A DNA stretch of 64,000 nt from DATDIC01 sp963764525 (lineage in GTDB: Bacteria > Pseudomonadota > Alphaproteobacteria > Acetobacterales > Acetobacteraceae), in contig CAVXTC010000022.1 in NCBI GenBank assembly GCA_963764525.1, forward strand, positions 62,001 through 126,000, written 5' to 3'. Below the pieces are notes generated by a model. That model was not told the origin of the DNA. It did not search any database and saw nothing but the letters and a program-made list of their open reading frames with translations. Made by a program: the position numbers and the translations under genes. Positions 43,953 through 54,908 of this stretch are shown here, in pieces (within the stretch, counting starts at the first letter, position 1; every line of letters begins with the position of its first letter).

Positions 43953-46803
43953 ATGAGCGTTCTCACGGTTGGACCTGACGAGCAGTTCGCCACCCTCAGC
44001 GCCGCGGTGGCCGCATCGAAGGCCGGCGACACGTTCGAGCTGGATGGCAATGATCAGAGCTTCACGCTCGGATCGGCAAACTTCACCCTCGTGGCAACCG
44101 GCAACGGCAATATCATCACCACCGGATCCGGCTACGACACCGTGACGCTGACCGGCTCGGGCAATGTGGTCACAACCGGAGCGGGGCAGAACCGCATTTA
44201 CGAAGAAGGCGCCGGGGGCAACACCATCGTCACGCGTGCTCCGGGGACCGGTATCAACACGATTTTCGGCAACGCGATCCAGGATGGCGACATCCTGGAT
44301 CTCCGGGCGACCCTGGCCGCGACCACCTGGGACGGCAACCCGTCCGATGTCTCTGAATATTTCACAATCAAGCAAACCGGAACGATGGCGATACTGGATG
44401 TCAGCCTCGTTCCGGGCGGTCAGCAGTATGAGGTGGCCGTTTTTGAGAACGCCCCGCTGAACCTGAGCGTCAGTCAGGTGCTCGATCATGCCATCATCAG
44501 CGGCCCCAGTCAGCAGGTGCTCAGCCTTAGCGTCTCCAACGGCGGTACCGTGGTTCAGGGCGGTACGCTGCGCATCGGCAGCGCCCTTTCGGAGACGGGG
44601 GGCACTGGCGGACAGGTGACGATGGCGGTGACCGTCTCCGGTCCCGGCTCCGCCGAGCTTGTCATGGGCGGACAAAACAGTGCTGCCCTCCAGGTGACCG
44701 GCACCGAGTCGACCATCGCCGCCGATCTTGCTTCGATCTCCTTCGAGTCGGCCACAGCCGGCAACTACAGCGTTACGGAAACGGTCACCAGTCAGGCCGG
44801 CATCAGCCAGAGCGCCATCATCCCGGTCACAGTCCTTCAACCGTCGTTCAGTGTACTGACCGTCGGCGCAGGCGAGGAATATGCCACCATCGCCGCCGCG
44901 GTCGCTGCCTCCCATGCCGGGGATACGATTAAGATTGATGCTGGCACCTACACCGCGGCCGATGTGATGATAGGCCACAATCTCACGATCGAGGCGGTCG
45001 GCGGACCGGTGAACGTGGTCCCCTCCAGCAGCAATGCCAATGTCGGGAAGGGTCTGTTCATCGTCGGCACCGCGGGGGACGCGCCGAACGTCACTATCGA
45101 GGGCTTGACGTTCTCGGGCGCCAAATCGTCATCGTTCGATGGGGCCGGCATCCGTTATCAGAGCGGCAACCTGACCCTCTCGAACGATACCTTCCACGAC
45201 AATCAGGACGGCATTCTCGCCACCCCGTTCGTGGACGGCACCGGCTCGATCAGCGTCGATGACAGCACCTTCAATCACAACGGTGCCGGCGATGGCCAGA
45301 GCCACAACATGTATATCGGCTACTTGAACTCCTTCACCATGACCAACAGCATCTCGGAAGATGCGGATGGTTGGTCACGAGGTAAAAAGCCGGGCCCATC
45401 AACAACGTCATCGAGAACAACCAGATCATCGACGGCCCGACGGGAACCGCCAGCTACTCGATCGACCTGCCGAATGGCGGCAACGACATCATCCAGGGCA
45501 ACACGATCGAAAAGGGGCCGGACTCCAGCACCGGCATCGTGATACACGTCGGCGGCCCGATGCTGATGGCCCCGCAGGACAATGTGACGATCACCGGCAA
45601 TACCGTGATCAACGACTACGGCCCGAGCGCCACGTTAATCCTCAACCAGATGCAGACGCCGGTCATGGCCAGCGGCAATACCCTGGAAGGCTTCGCGCCG
45701 GGCAAACTCATCTCCGGCTACGGGACTGTCTCGGGAAGCACGACGGGCAATCTCACGCCGCTTGCAAATGTGACCTCCAACGACTTCGGCAATCCCGAGC
45801 ACCACGTTGGATTACCGGGACGATCCGGCAAGCCATGTGCTTACGTTGGCCAAGTCGTTCGAGACGGTCCAGGGCGGCGCGGGTCACCTCACGATCACCA
45901 CCGCGAAGCCGGATACGGTGCTCGGCGGGACCGGCGGGATCACGTTTACCGAGAGCGGCGCCGGCGCGTTCGTCTCCACCGCCGCCGGCAGCACCAATCA
46001 GATCACCCTCGGTGGAGCCGGTTCGATCAACAGTGTCGGCAACGATACCATCATCATGCCGAGCAAGGGTGAGGTCTTCGTGGCGGTTACCGGTACAGCC
46101 GATATCACCGGCTCCTCGGGCACGGCCGGGGAGCCATATTTCATCGGCGGTGGCGGCGTGGCGACACTGCACGAGCAAGGCGGCAACGACCTGATCTTCG
46201 TGCGCCAGGGCGGCAGCCTGACGCTTGACGGCTCCAACACCAAGCTCAGCCTTACTGAGACCGACGCCCATGCCGGGTTCGACGTGACCAGCGGCGGAAC
46301 GGAGATCAGCGGTTCGCTCTCGGGTGGCAACATTGCAATGACCCAGAAGGGCGCCATCAGCACCAGCGACAGCGGCACGACAGCGACCATGCAGCTCAAC
46401 AAGGGGACGTTCGTGGCGGCTGTGGAAAGCCAAGGCCGTGGTGGACGCGAGTGGCGGGTCGGCAACGGTGACGGTGAACGATGTATCCACCGAAGGCCTC
46501 ACGTTCATCGGCGGCTCCGGCTCCGCGACGGTCTTTACCGGGGCAGGCGCGGCAACGATCGTCGTCGGCAGCGGCAGCCTGGCGGTGACCAACCAGAGCA
46601 AGGCCGGCACGCAGCTCGACTTCAACGCCGCGGTGGGCGGCGGCACCGTGACCGTCAACGACTTCACCGCGACACGCGACACGCTGGTCTTCCAGGGCTT
46701 CACCGGCGATGCGATCGTCAGCCAGTCGGTCGTTGGTGGCTCGCTGTATCTCACGTTGCAGAACAACACCACGGCGGTGCTGGGTCACACGACCCATCTC
46801 TGA
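43953..46803 (+). CDS. Large right-handed beta-helix surface-type protein, four frameshifts
   Basis: About 949 residues when extra bases near 45365, 45393, 45808 and 46426 are skipped. The N terminus SVLTVGPDEQFATLSAAVAA recurs at about residue 300 as SVLTVGAGEEYATIAAAVAA, marking two start-of-helix units. The second unit continues as a pectate-lyase-like parallel beta-helix (DTIKIDAGTYTAADV, TIEGLTFSGA, NNVIENNQI). The C-terminal third is rich in G, T and S repeats resembling hemolysin-type or adhesin stacks (SGGSATVTVNDV, GGSGSATVFTGAGAATIVVG). No signal peptide is seen, so export could use a C-terminal signal. It is divergent from the TPR protein. Confidence 0.75.
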
Positions 46804-46907
46804 GCCGGACGGCTTCCCAGACCGGCGGGCCGCGGCAATGCTGCCGCGGCCCGACGCTGTACGATCTCGGCTTTGACCAGCGGCGGCCCCACAAAGGAGG
46901 CTCTTGC

Positions 46908-47628
46908 ATGACCTGGTCGATCGTCGCCCACGACCCCGCCACCGGTGCCTTCGCGGTGGCGGTCGCGACCCGGGCTTTCGCGGTGGGCGCCTCCTGCCCG
47001 TTCCTGCGCGCCGGAGTGGGCGCGGTCTCCACCCAGTCGATGACCAACCGCTATCTCGGTCCGGCCGCGCTCGACGGACTGGCCCGCGGGCTGCCGCCGT
47101 CGGCCGCGATTGAGGGGGCGCTGGCCGGGGATGCCGGGCGTGGCCTGCGCCAGGTACACGCGGTCGATCGCCACGGCCGCACCGCTGCCTGGACCGGGCA
47201 GAATTGCGTGGAATGGTGCGGCAGCCTCGCCGGCCCGGATGTCAGCGTGGCCGGCAACATGCTGGCCGGGGAGCGGGTGATCGCCGCCACGCTCGAACAC
47301 TGGCTGGCGCAGTCCGGGGACGCCCCTGCCGGAGCGGCTGATCGGGGCCATGCAAGCCGGGGAGGCAGCCGGCGGCGACCGTCGCGGGCGCCAGTCGGCA
47401 GCGATGAAGCTGATCACCACCGAGGACTTTCCGGATCTCGATCTGCGCGTCGATGATCATCCGGACCCGCTGACCGAGCTGGGCCGGCTGCTGGACATCT
47501 GGGGCCAGGACCGCGCGGCGCGAGCCGGCCTGGCGCCGTCGCGCGCCAACCCCTCGGGTTTCACCGACCTGGACGCGATCGAGGCGGGCTGGGCGGCGCG
47601 TGGACTGGATCTGCGCCTGCGCCGATAG
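46908..47628 (+). CDS. DUF1028 domain protein, frameshifted
   Basis: About 239 residues across one extra base near 47326. The DUF1028 domain covers the N-terminal 150 residues (MTWSIVAHDPATGAFAVAVATRAFAVGASCPFLRAGVGAVSTQS, later VSVAGNMLAGERVI) and resembles Ntn-hydrolase folds. The C-terminal part carries the putative peptidoglycan-binding-like region (LRVDDHPDPLTELGRLLDIW). A very strong AAAGGAGG precedes the ATG. Its catalytic role is not established. It precedes the UbiH-like gene by about 70 bases. Confidence 0.85.
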
Positions 47629-47699
47629 AGCGGGCCGAGGCGCAAGTGGCGACCGGCAACGCCCTCGACATCCGCGTGAAGAAGGCGGCATGACACGCT

Positions 47700-48947
47700 A
47701 TGAGCCAGACGCTTGCTGCCGAAATCTGCGTCATCGGCGCCGGCCCGGTCGGCGGTACGCTCGCCTGCACGCTGGCCGAGGCTGGTGTTTCCACCATCGT
47801 GATCGATCGGGCGCCGCTGCCGCCCATGGAACACCCCGCCTTCGACGGTCGCGCCTATGCCGTCGCCGCCGGCTCCCGCCGCTTGCTGGAGCAGGCGGGT
47901 CTGTGGGCCAAGCTGCCGGAGCCGCCCTGTCCCATCCTGGACATTCGCGTCAGCGACGGGCGGGTCGGCCGGCCTGCTTCCCCGTTGTTCCTGCACTTCG
48001 ATCACCGGGACGCGGGCGCCGATGCCGGGCCGTTCGGCTGGATGGTCGAAGCCCGCGCCCTTCGAGTGGCACTGAACGCGCATCTTCATCAACTGCCCGA
48101 TCTGTCGGTGTTGGCGCCGGCGCAGGCGACCGTCGAACGGACCGCTTCCGGCGCGCGGGTTCGGGTTACCGGTGGCCCGACGATAGACTGCCGCCTGGTG
48201 ATCGCCGCCGAGGGGCGCGCTTCGCCGCTGCGCCAGGCGGCCGGCATTCCGATCACCAGGCTGCCGTACCGGCAGACCAGCATCGTCACCGCGATCAGCC
48301 ATGAGCGGCCGCACCACAACACCGCGCTCGAGCATTTCCTGCCCGGCGGTCCGTTCGCGCAATTGCCGATGGCGGCCAGCCCCGACGCCGAGGCCGGCGG
48401 GGCGCCGAATGTTTCCGCCATCGTCTGGACCGAGCGCAGCGACATCGCCGAGCGGATGCTGGCGTTGGACGATGACCGGATCGCCCACGAAATCGCGCGA
48501 CGGCTCGGCGATCATCTGGGCGCGGTGCGGCCGATCGGCCGGCGCTGGAACTATCCGCTGTCGGCTATGCTGGCGCACCGCTATACCGATACACGCTTGG
48601 CGCTGGTGGGCGACGCGGCGCATGGCATTCATCCGATCGCCGGGCAGGGGCTGAATTTGGGGTTCCGCGACGCGATCGCCCTGTCGGACCTGTTGATCGA
48701 GGCGCATGAGCACGGCGCCGATCCGGGCCGGCCGGCGCTGCTGGGCCGCTATCAACGGCGGCGCCGTGCCGACAATCTGGTGATGCTGGTGGTGACCGAC
48801 GGGCTGGATCGGCTGTTCAGCAACGACAGCCGGGTGCTGCGGACCGCGCGCGATCTCGGCATGGCGGCCGTGCATCGCGCGCCGCCGCTGAAACGATTGT
48901 TCATGCGCCAGGCGATGGGGCTCGGGGTGCTTCCGGGGCTGGGCTGA
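47700..48947 (+). CDS. UbiH/UbiF/COQ6-like FAD-dependent hydroxylase
   Basis: A 415-residue class A flavoprotein monooxygenase. The FAD-binding motif is EICVIGAGPVGGTLACTLAEAG, the middle motif for ring hydroxylases is RLALVGDAAHGIHPIAGQGLNLGFRDA, and FGWMVEARALRVAL fits the UbiH family. Such enzymes hydroxylate the ubiquinone ring at C5, C6 or C7. Which position is modified cannot be told. The start MSQTLAAEICV directly precedes the Rossmann strand, as usual. Confidence 0.88.
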   Translation: MSQTLAAEICVIGAGPVGGTLACTLAEAGVSTIVIDRAPLPPMEHPAFDGRAYAVAAGSRRLLEQAGLWAKLPEPPCPILDIRVSDGRVGRPASPLFLHFDHRDAGADAGPFGWMVEARALRVALNAHLHQLPDLSVLAPAQATVERTASGARVRVTGGPTIDCRLVIAAEGRASPLRQAAGIPITRLPYRQTSIVTAISHERPHHNTALEHFLPGGPFAQLPMAASPDAEAGGAPNVSAIVWTERSDIAERMLALDDDRIAHEIARRLGDHLGAVRPIGRRWNYPLSAMLAHRYTDTRLALVGDAAHGIHPIAGQGLNLGFRDAIALSDLLIEAHEHGADPGRPALLGRYQRRRRADNLVMLVVTDGLDRLFSNDSRVLRTARDLGMAAVHRAPPLKRLFMRQAMGLGVLPGLG

Positions 48948-48985
48948 CCGGCTTATCCTGCCGGCAGCAATCCCGGAGGAAGCCG

Positions 48986-49957
48986 ATGGCGCCGAAGATC
49001 CTTGTCCCCGCCAATCCGATCAACGCGACCGAAGTCATGCACGAACTCGCCCCGGGGGGCTACGACATCGTGGTTGCCCGTGCGGGAAGTCCCGAATGGA
49101 ACGAGGCGCTGCGCGACACCGAGTACCTCGTTGGCCTCGGCGAGGTGAAGATGGACGATGCGTTCTACAAATCGGCGCCGAAGCTCAAGCTGGTGCAGTT
49201 GCTCAGCGCCGGCTACGACCGCGTCGATATCGAGGCGGCGCGACGGGCCGGCATTCCGGTTTGCAACAACGGCGGCGCCAATTCGGTCGCGGTGTCCGAA
49301 CACGCGCTGATGCTGATGCTCGCGGTGTCCCGCCGGCTGGTCTGGCAGCATTCGATGGTCGCCTCCGGGCGCTGGCGCGGCAATGATGTTGCCAGCGTCC
49401 GGCTGTTCGAGATCCACGGCCGCACGTTAGGGATCATCGGACTCGGCACGATCGGCAAGAAGGTGGCGCGGCTGGCCAAGGCGTTCGGGCTCGACGTGCA
49501 ATATTACGACACGGTGCGGCTGACCGAGGATCAGGCGGATGCGCTCGGCGTGCGGTTCCGGCTGCTGAACGAATTGCTGCGCACGTCGGATATTGTTTCG
49601 CTGCATGTGCCGCTGACACCGCAGACCCGGCGCATGATCGGCGCGCGAGAATTGCGGCTGATGAAGCCAACGTCCTACCTGATCAACACCTGCCGCGGCC
49701 CCGTGGTGGACGAGCCGGCGCTGCACGAGGCGCTTACGAGCGGAACCATTGCCGGCGCCGGGCTGGACGTATTCGACCAGGAGCCGCCGCCGGCGAACAA
49801 CCCGCTGTTCACGCTCGACAACGTGGTGTTGACGCCGCATTTCGCCGGGCCGACCTGGGACAACCAGTACAGCCGGTTCCGCAACTGCTTCGACAATGTC
49901 GAGCGGGTGGCGCGGGGCGAAAAGCCGCTATGGGTGATTCCCGAACTGCGGCAGTAG
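48986..49957 (+). CDS. D-2-hydroxyacid dehydrogenase family protein
   Basis: A 323-residue NAD-dependent dehydrogenase of the D-isomer-specific family. NAD binding is at TLGIIGLGTIGKKVARLAKAFG. The catalytic arginine is in LINTCRGPVVDEPAL, the glutamate in DVFDQEPPP and the histidine in VLTPHFAGPTWDN. It reduces 2-keto acids or oxidises D-2-hydroxy acids such as glycerate or phosphoglycerate; substrate unknown. GGAGGAAG lies upstream of the ATG. Confidence 0.9.
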   Translation: MAPKILVPANPINATEVMHELAPGGYDIVVARAGSPEWNEALRDTEYLVGLGEVKMDDAFYKSAPKLKLVQLLSAGYDRVDIEAARRAGIPVCNNGGANSVAVSEHALMLMLAVSRRLVWQHSMVASGRWRGNDVASVRLFEIHGRTLGIIGLGTIGKKVARLAKAFGLDVQYYDTVRLTEDQADALGVRFRLLNELLRTSDIVSLHVPLTPQTRRMIGARELRLMKPTSYLINTCRGPVVDEPALHEALTSGTIAGAGLDVFDQEPPPANNPLFTLDNVVLTPHFAGPTWDNQYSRFRNCFDNVERVARGEKPLWVIPELRQ

Positions 49958-49977
49958 GGGGTTCCGTCGGGCCGGGA

Positions 49978-50001
49978 GGGCGGAATGCGCTACGCCTTCC
50001 G
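49978..50001. repeat. Partial REP-like palindrome, related to the element at 742-809
   Basis: GGGCGGAATGCGCTACGCC followed by TTCCG shares its GGCGGAATGCGCT core with the right arm of the palindrome at 742-809. It sits in the short convergent gap between the dehydrogenase and topA. Only one arm plus a short complement is present. Confidence 0.5.
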
Positions 50002-50006
50002 ATTAT

Positions 50007-52689
50007 TCATTCGGCCGCGGCTTCGCGGCGCACCGCCTTCGTCTTCCGCCGCGGCGCTGCGGTGCTGGCCTTGCCGGTCCGTCCCTTCGCAGCCGGCTTC
50101 GCCGCAGCCCGCGGCCTAGCAGTGGCTTGCTGCTCCGCCGCCTTCTTCGCCCCGCCCCGAGCCTGCTTGCGCGCCGCCGCCCCGCGCGGCTTCAGTGTCT
50201 TGCCTTTTTCCGTCAGCAGGCTCAGCGCCGCCGCCAGCGTCGCGTCATCCATCGTCATCCCGCGCGGCAGGTTGGCGACCTTGTTGCCGTGCTGCACGAA
50301 TGGCCCGAACCGGCCCTTGCGCACTGCCACCGGCTGCTGATCGGCGGGGTGCAGTCCCAGCGTGCGGATGCTCGACATCTTCCTGGCGATCAGATCGACC
50401 GCCCGGTTGAGGCCCACCGACAGCACATCGTCGTCGCGATCCAACGATCCATAGATCGCGCCCATCCGCACGAATGGCCCGAACCGTCCGATTCCGGCCT
50501 GGATCGGTTCCTTGGTCTCCGGATGGATGCCGATGACCCGCGGCAGCTCCAGCAGCGCGATCGCCTGGTCCAGCGTGATCTGGTCGCCGTCCATGCCGCG
50601 CGGCAAAGACGTGCGTTTCGGCTTCGGCGCCTTCTTGTCCTCGCTCGCCTCGCCCTGCTGGACATAAAGCCCGTAGGGCCCGCGGCGCACCGTGACGGCC
50701 TCGCCGGTGTCCGGATGCGGGCCGAGCGTGCGCATCCCTTCCTTCAAGGTCTCGCCCTGGTCGTCGCCGGTCTCGATGGCGAGGCGGCGGGTGTATTGGC
50801 AGGCCGGATAGTTCGAGCAGCCGATGAAACTGCCGTAGCGGCCGAGCTTCAGCCCCAGCCGCCCGTTGCCGCAGGCCGGGCAGGCGCGCGGGTCGCTGCC
50901 GTCCTCACGCGCCGGAAAGAAATGCGGGCCGAGCTCCTGATCCAGCGCGCTGATCACGTCGCTGATCTTGAGGTCCTTGGTCTGTTCGACCGCGCGGGAA
51001 AACTCCTGCCAGAAGTCGCGCATGACAGCTCGCCAGTCGGCCTGCCCGTCGGCGATGTCGTCGAGCTTTTCCTCCATCTGCGCGGTAAAACCCGCCTCGA
51101 CATAGTGCTCGAAGAAACCGACCAGAAACGCAGTGACCAGCCGGCCACGGTCCTCGGGGATAAATCGGCGCTTGTCCAACCGCACGTATTTGCGGTCCTG
51201 CAGCACCGAAAGAATCGAGGCGTAGGTGGAGGGACGGCCGATTCCGAGTTCCTCCATCTTCTTGACCAGGCTCGCTTCGGAAAACCGCGGCGGCGGCTGG
51301 GTGAAGTGCTGCAACGCGTTCACCGGCCCGCGCCCGAGCGGGTCGCGCGCCGCCATCGGCGGCAGCATGCGGCCGTCGTCCTCTTCGGCGCTGTCGTCCT
51401 GATCCTCCCGGTACAGCTTCAGGAAGCCGTCGAACGCCACGATCGAGCCGGTGGCGCGTAACCGCTGGCCCTGCCCGTCGGTCACATCGACGGTCACCTG
51501 ATCCAGTTCGGCCGACTGCATCTGCGAGGCAACCGCGCGTTTCCAGACCAGCTCGTAAAGCCGCCGCTGGTCGGGGCTGAGGAAGCGGGCGACGCTGTCG
51601 GGGGTCCGGCTCACGTCGGTGGGACGGATCGCCTCGTGCGCCTCCTGGGCGTTCTTCGCCTTGCTGGTGTATTCGCGCGGTGCGGCCGGTATGTAGTCGG
51701 GGCCGTTCACTGCCTTGACGTGATCGCGGATGGCGGCCACCGCCTCGCGCGCCATCTGCACGCCGTCGGTGCGCATATAGGTGATAAGGCCGACGGTCTC
51801 GCCGTCCAGGTCGGCGCCTTCATACAGTTGCTGGGCGGTCCGCATCGTCTGCTGGGCTCCGAAGCCGAGCTTGCGCGATGCTTCCTGCTGCAACGTCGAT
51901 GTGGTGAAAGGTGGCGGCGGGTTCCGCTTGACGCGCTTTCGTTCGACCAACTCGACCTGGAACTGCCCGGCTTCGAGGCGCCGCTTCGCCCGCAGGGCGG
52001 CTTCCTCGTTCCCAAGGTCGAACTGGTCGAGCTTCTTGCCGTCGAGAAACGTCAGCCGTGCGGTGAACGGCGCGCCCGCCGGCGTGGTGAACTCGACCTC
52101 GACGGTCCAGTACTCACGGGCCCGGAAGACCTCGATCTCGGCTTCCCGATCGCAGATCAGCCGCAGCGCCACCGACTGCACACGCCCGGCGCTGCGGCTG
52201 CCCGGCAGCTTGCGCCAGAGCACGGGGGACAGCGTGAACCCGACCAGATAGTCCAGCGCCCGGCGCGCCAGGTACGCCTCGATCAGTGGCTGATCGAGAT
52301 CACGCGGAGCGGCGATGGCGGCGCGGATGGCGCTGCGGGTGATCTCGTTGAAGGTGATCCGCCGGACATCGACGCCCTTCAGGGCCAATTTTTCGTCCAG
52401 CATGTTGCGGACATGCCACGAAATCGCCTCGCCCTCGCGGTCCGGGTCGGTGGCGAGATACAGCGTCTGCGCCCCTTTGAGCGCTTTCGCGATGGCGCCG
52501 ACCTGACGTTCCCCCCTTGCGTCCGATTCCCAGTCCATGGCGAAATCCTGCTCGGGACGCACCGAGCCATCCTTGGGCGGCAGGTCGCGCACATGCCCGA
52601 AGCTCGCCAGCACGGTGAACCGGTCACCAAGATAGCGGTTGATGGTTTTTGCCTTGGCGGGGGATTTCGACGACAACGACGTCGGTCAT
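50007..52689 (-). CDS. topA: DNA topoisomerase I, frameshift at codon 9
   Basis: About 893 residues. Type IA topoisomerases relax negative supercoils through a 5'-phosphotyrosine. The Toprim domain has KAKTINRYLGDRF and the acidic DPDREGEAISWHV; the active tyrosine is in GLITYMRTDGVQ; RPSTYASIL and zinc-finger or Topo_C repeats follow (CPACGNGRLGLKLGRYGSFIGC; ETGEAVTVRRGPYG-type units). The tail from about residue 840 is Lys/Ala/Arg-rich. The authentic start MTDVVVVE (ATG at 52689) is separated from SPAKAK by one extra A near 52665, surely a sequencing slip in an essential gene. It is probably cotranscribed with dprA and plsY. Confidence 0.93.
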
Positions 52690-52719
52690 AGGGTCCTAAA
52701 GCGTCAGCCGGGTGGAGGC

Positions 52720-53880
52720 TCAGGACAGCAGCGCCACGCGCTGTCCCGGCAGGGTTTCGATCCGTCCGGCGAGTTCAAGTTCCAACAAGGCTGCCAGCAC
52801 GGCAGCGGCAGAGAACTGGCAGCGGCGCACCAGATCGTCAACCGCCGTCGGTGAGGGGCCAAGCAGATCGACCACCTGGGAGCGGGCCTCCGCCACCCCC
52901 GGCGGCGGTTCCGGGCCGGCTTCCTCCGGCTCGGCAATCTCCGCCATGGGTGAGGCGGGGGCGCCGCGGGCGAACAGCGGGTCTCGCGCCAGCCCCTCGC
53001 GGAACGGATGGTCGGGCAGGTTACCGAGCACGTCGGCGGCGGTTTCAGTGAGGTGCGCCCCCTGGCGGATCAGGTCGTTGGAGCCCTGGGTCCGCGGGTC
53101 CAGTGGTGAGCCGGGCACCGCGAACAGCTCGCGCCCCGTCTCCTGCGCCAGTCGCGCGGTGATCAGGCTGCCCGAGCGTAGCGCCGCCTCGATCACCACC
53201 ACGCCCAGCGCGAGACCGGCGATGATGCGGTTGCGGCGGGGGAAATGGCGCGATTGCGGTACGGTGCCAAGCGGCGTTTCGCTGACCACCGCACCGCCTT
53301 CGGCAATCCGCCGCTGCAGATCGGCGTGTTCGGGCGGGTAGGGCGTGTCGAGCCCGCCGGCGACCGCCGCGACGGTGCGCCCCGACCGCAATGCGCCGGC
53401 GTGCGCTGCCGCATCGATCCCGCGTGCCAGCCCGGAGATCACGGTCAGGCCGGCCGTCGCCAGTTCCTCAGCCAGCGTCTCGGCCATGCGCTGCCCATTG
53501 GCCGACGCGTTGCGTCCGCCGACCAGCGCGACGCCCGACACGGACAACGCTGCCGGATCGCCGAGCATGGCCAGCACCGGCGGCGCGTCGTCCAGCAGGG
53601 CCAGCAGCGGCGGGTACTCCGGCTGGCCGAGGATCAGCAGCCGGCCGCCCAGCCGGGCGAGGCGTTCCAGCTCCCGCTCGATCTCTGCCTCGGCCGGCAT
53701 CGCTGCCGGGGCGGACCGCCCGCCGGCACGCGCCAACCCGGGCAGCGCCGCCAATGCCGCTTCGGCCGTGCCGTAGCGGGCCAGCAGCCGGCGATAGGCG
53801 ACGGGTCCCACCCCTTCGGTGCGGGCCAGCCGCAGATGGTCGCGCTGATCCCTCTGCCCCGGGCGTTGCTGCCGGCGCAT
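52720..53880 (-). CDS. dprA: DNA-processing protein DprA
   Basis: A 386-residue DprA/Smf protein. It loads RecA on single-stranded DNA during natural transformation. An N-terminal helix-hairpin region (EGVGPVAYRRLLARYG) precedes the Rossmann-like DprA domain (VALVGGRNASANGQRMAETLAEELA, ISGLARGIDAAAHAGAL, VAAVAGGLDTPYPPEHADL, SETPLGTVPQSRHFPRRNRIIAGLA). The C-terminal winged helix DprA_WH is VDLLGPSPTAVDDLVRRCQFSAAAVLAALLELELAG. The start codon is in MRRQQRPGQRDQ; a later start is possible. The gene lies between plsY and topA. Confidence 0.93.
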   Translation of the reverse strand: MRRQQRPGQRDQRDHLRLARTEGVGPVAYRRLLARYGTAEAALAALPGLARAGGRSAPAAMPAEAEIERELERLARLGGRLLILGQPEYPPLLALLDDAPPVLAMLGDPAALSVSGVALVGGRNASANGQRMAETLAEELATAGLTVISGLARGIDAAAHAGALRSGRTVAAVAGGLDTPYPPEHADLQRRIAEGGAVVSETPLGTVPQSRHFPRRNRIIAGLALGVVVIEAALRSGSLITARLAQETGRELFAVPGSPLDPRTQGSNDLIRQGAHLTETAADVLGNLPDHPFREGLARDPLFARGAPASPMAEIAEPEEAGPEPPPGVAEARSQVVDLLGPSPTAVDDLVRRCQFSAAAVLAALLELELAGRIETLPGQRVALLS

Positions 53881-53909
53881 CTTCGATTCCCTTTCGGCAC
53901 TGCCGGCTG

Positions 53910-54491
53910 CTAAGCCTTTTGAACGATCCGGGGCTCCGTGCCCCTGAGCAGACGGCGAATGTTGGCGTGATGGCGCGCATAGACCAGCACGGCAATCGCC
54001 AAGGACAGCTTAACGGCGCCCGGATCGGCCAGCCCCCAGGCGAACAGCGGCGCCAGCGCCAGCGCCACCAGGGAGGCCAGCGAGGACATTCTGGCCACTC
54101 CGGCCGTGATCAACCACGTCGCGCAGGCAAGCAGCCCGACCGGCCACGCGGCGGCCAACAGCACGCCGAGCGCCGTGGCAACGCCCTTGCCGCCGCGAAA
54201 GCCGAGCCAGACGGGAAACAAATGCCCCAGCACCGCCCCCCCGCCCGCCCACAGCCCGGCCGCATGCCCGCCGAGCCAGTATCCCAGCAGCACCGCGGCC
54301 GCGCCTTTGCCGCCGTCCAGCAACAGCGTGGCCGCGGCGAGACCCTTCCGCCCGGTGCGCAGCACGTTGGTGGCGCCGATATTGCCCGATCCGATGGCGC
54401 GGATGTCTCCCAGGCCGGCGGCGCGCGTCAGCAGCAGACCGAACGGGATCGAGCCGAAGGCGTAGCCGAGCAACAGGCCGAGTGGCGCCAC
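53910..54491 (-). CDS. plsY: Glycerol-3-phosphate acyltransferase PlsY
   Basis: A 193-residue inner-membrane enzyme that transfers acyl groups from acyl phosphate to glycerol-3-phosphate, the first step in phospholipid synthesis. The three PlsY motifs are FGSIPFGLLLTR, GSGNIGATNVLRTGRKGLAA and LFPVWLGFRGGKGVATALG. About five membrane segments are visible. In relatives, pyrC often precedes plsY; here an unassigned segment and a truncated hydrolase occupy that place. Confidence 0.93.
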   Translation of the reverse strand: MAPLGLLLGYAFGSIPFGLLLTRAAGLGDIRAIGSGNIGATNVLRTGRKGLAAATLLLDGGKGAAAVLLGYWLGGHAAGLWAGGGAVLGHLFPVWLGFRGGKGVATALGVLLAAAWPVGLLACATWLITAGVARMSSLASLVALALAPLFAWGLADPGAVKLSLAIAVLVYARHHANIRRLLRGTEPRIVQKA

Positions 54492-54908
54492 TTATGCTCC
54501 TGACGGGTTAATCGAGGCGTGGAGCAAGCCGCGTCCTGAGCATCAGGTCAATCGCCAAGGCGGAGCGACGAACCACGCGGGTCTCGGAACGGATGGCCGA
54601 GACGCTGCCACATCAATCGGCACCCCGGTGACATGGCGGGACCCGGTAGAACACGACGGGCGCTCGAGCGACCTGAGGCGGATGGTGATAAGGAAGGCCG
54701 GTGCTGTTCTGACGATCCGCGCCGGGCCGCCGCTGGTCCGAGGCGTGCCATCCGGGCCGTATCTATCGGACGATGAATCAACCGGGACTTCGGGCGCTGT
54801 CCGGCAACCAGCCTGACACGAGAGCGTTCCCAGCCGATGCCAGTTACGGGGAGGTAGCGAAACCGCAGGGGAACGATCGGGAACGTCCAAGCTTCGGGCC
54901 CAGGCGTA
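54492..54908. other. Unassigned structured region, possible group II intron 5' fragment
   Basis: No convincing reading frame crosses this 417-base gap. The plus strand contains CAGTTACGGGGAGGTAGCGA followed by AACCGCAGGGGAACGATC (54840-54880), which resembles the segment preceding the intron-encoded protein in bacterial group II introns. The upstream part has several self-complementary stems. No reverse transcriptase or domain V is visible, so if this is an intron it is only the 5' end, cut off at the hydrolase gene. Confidence 0.35.
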
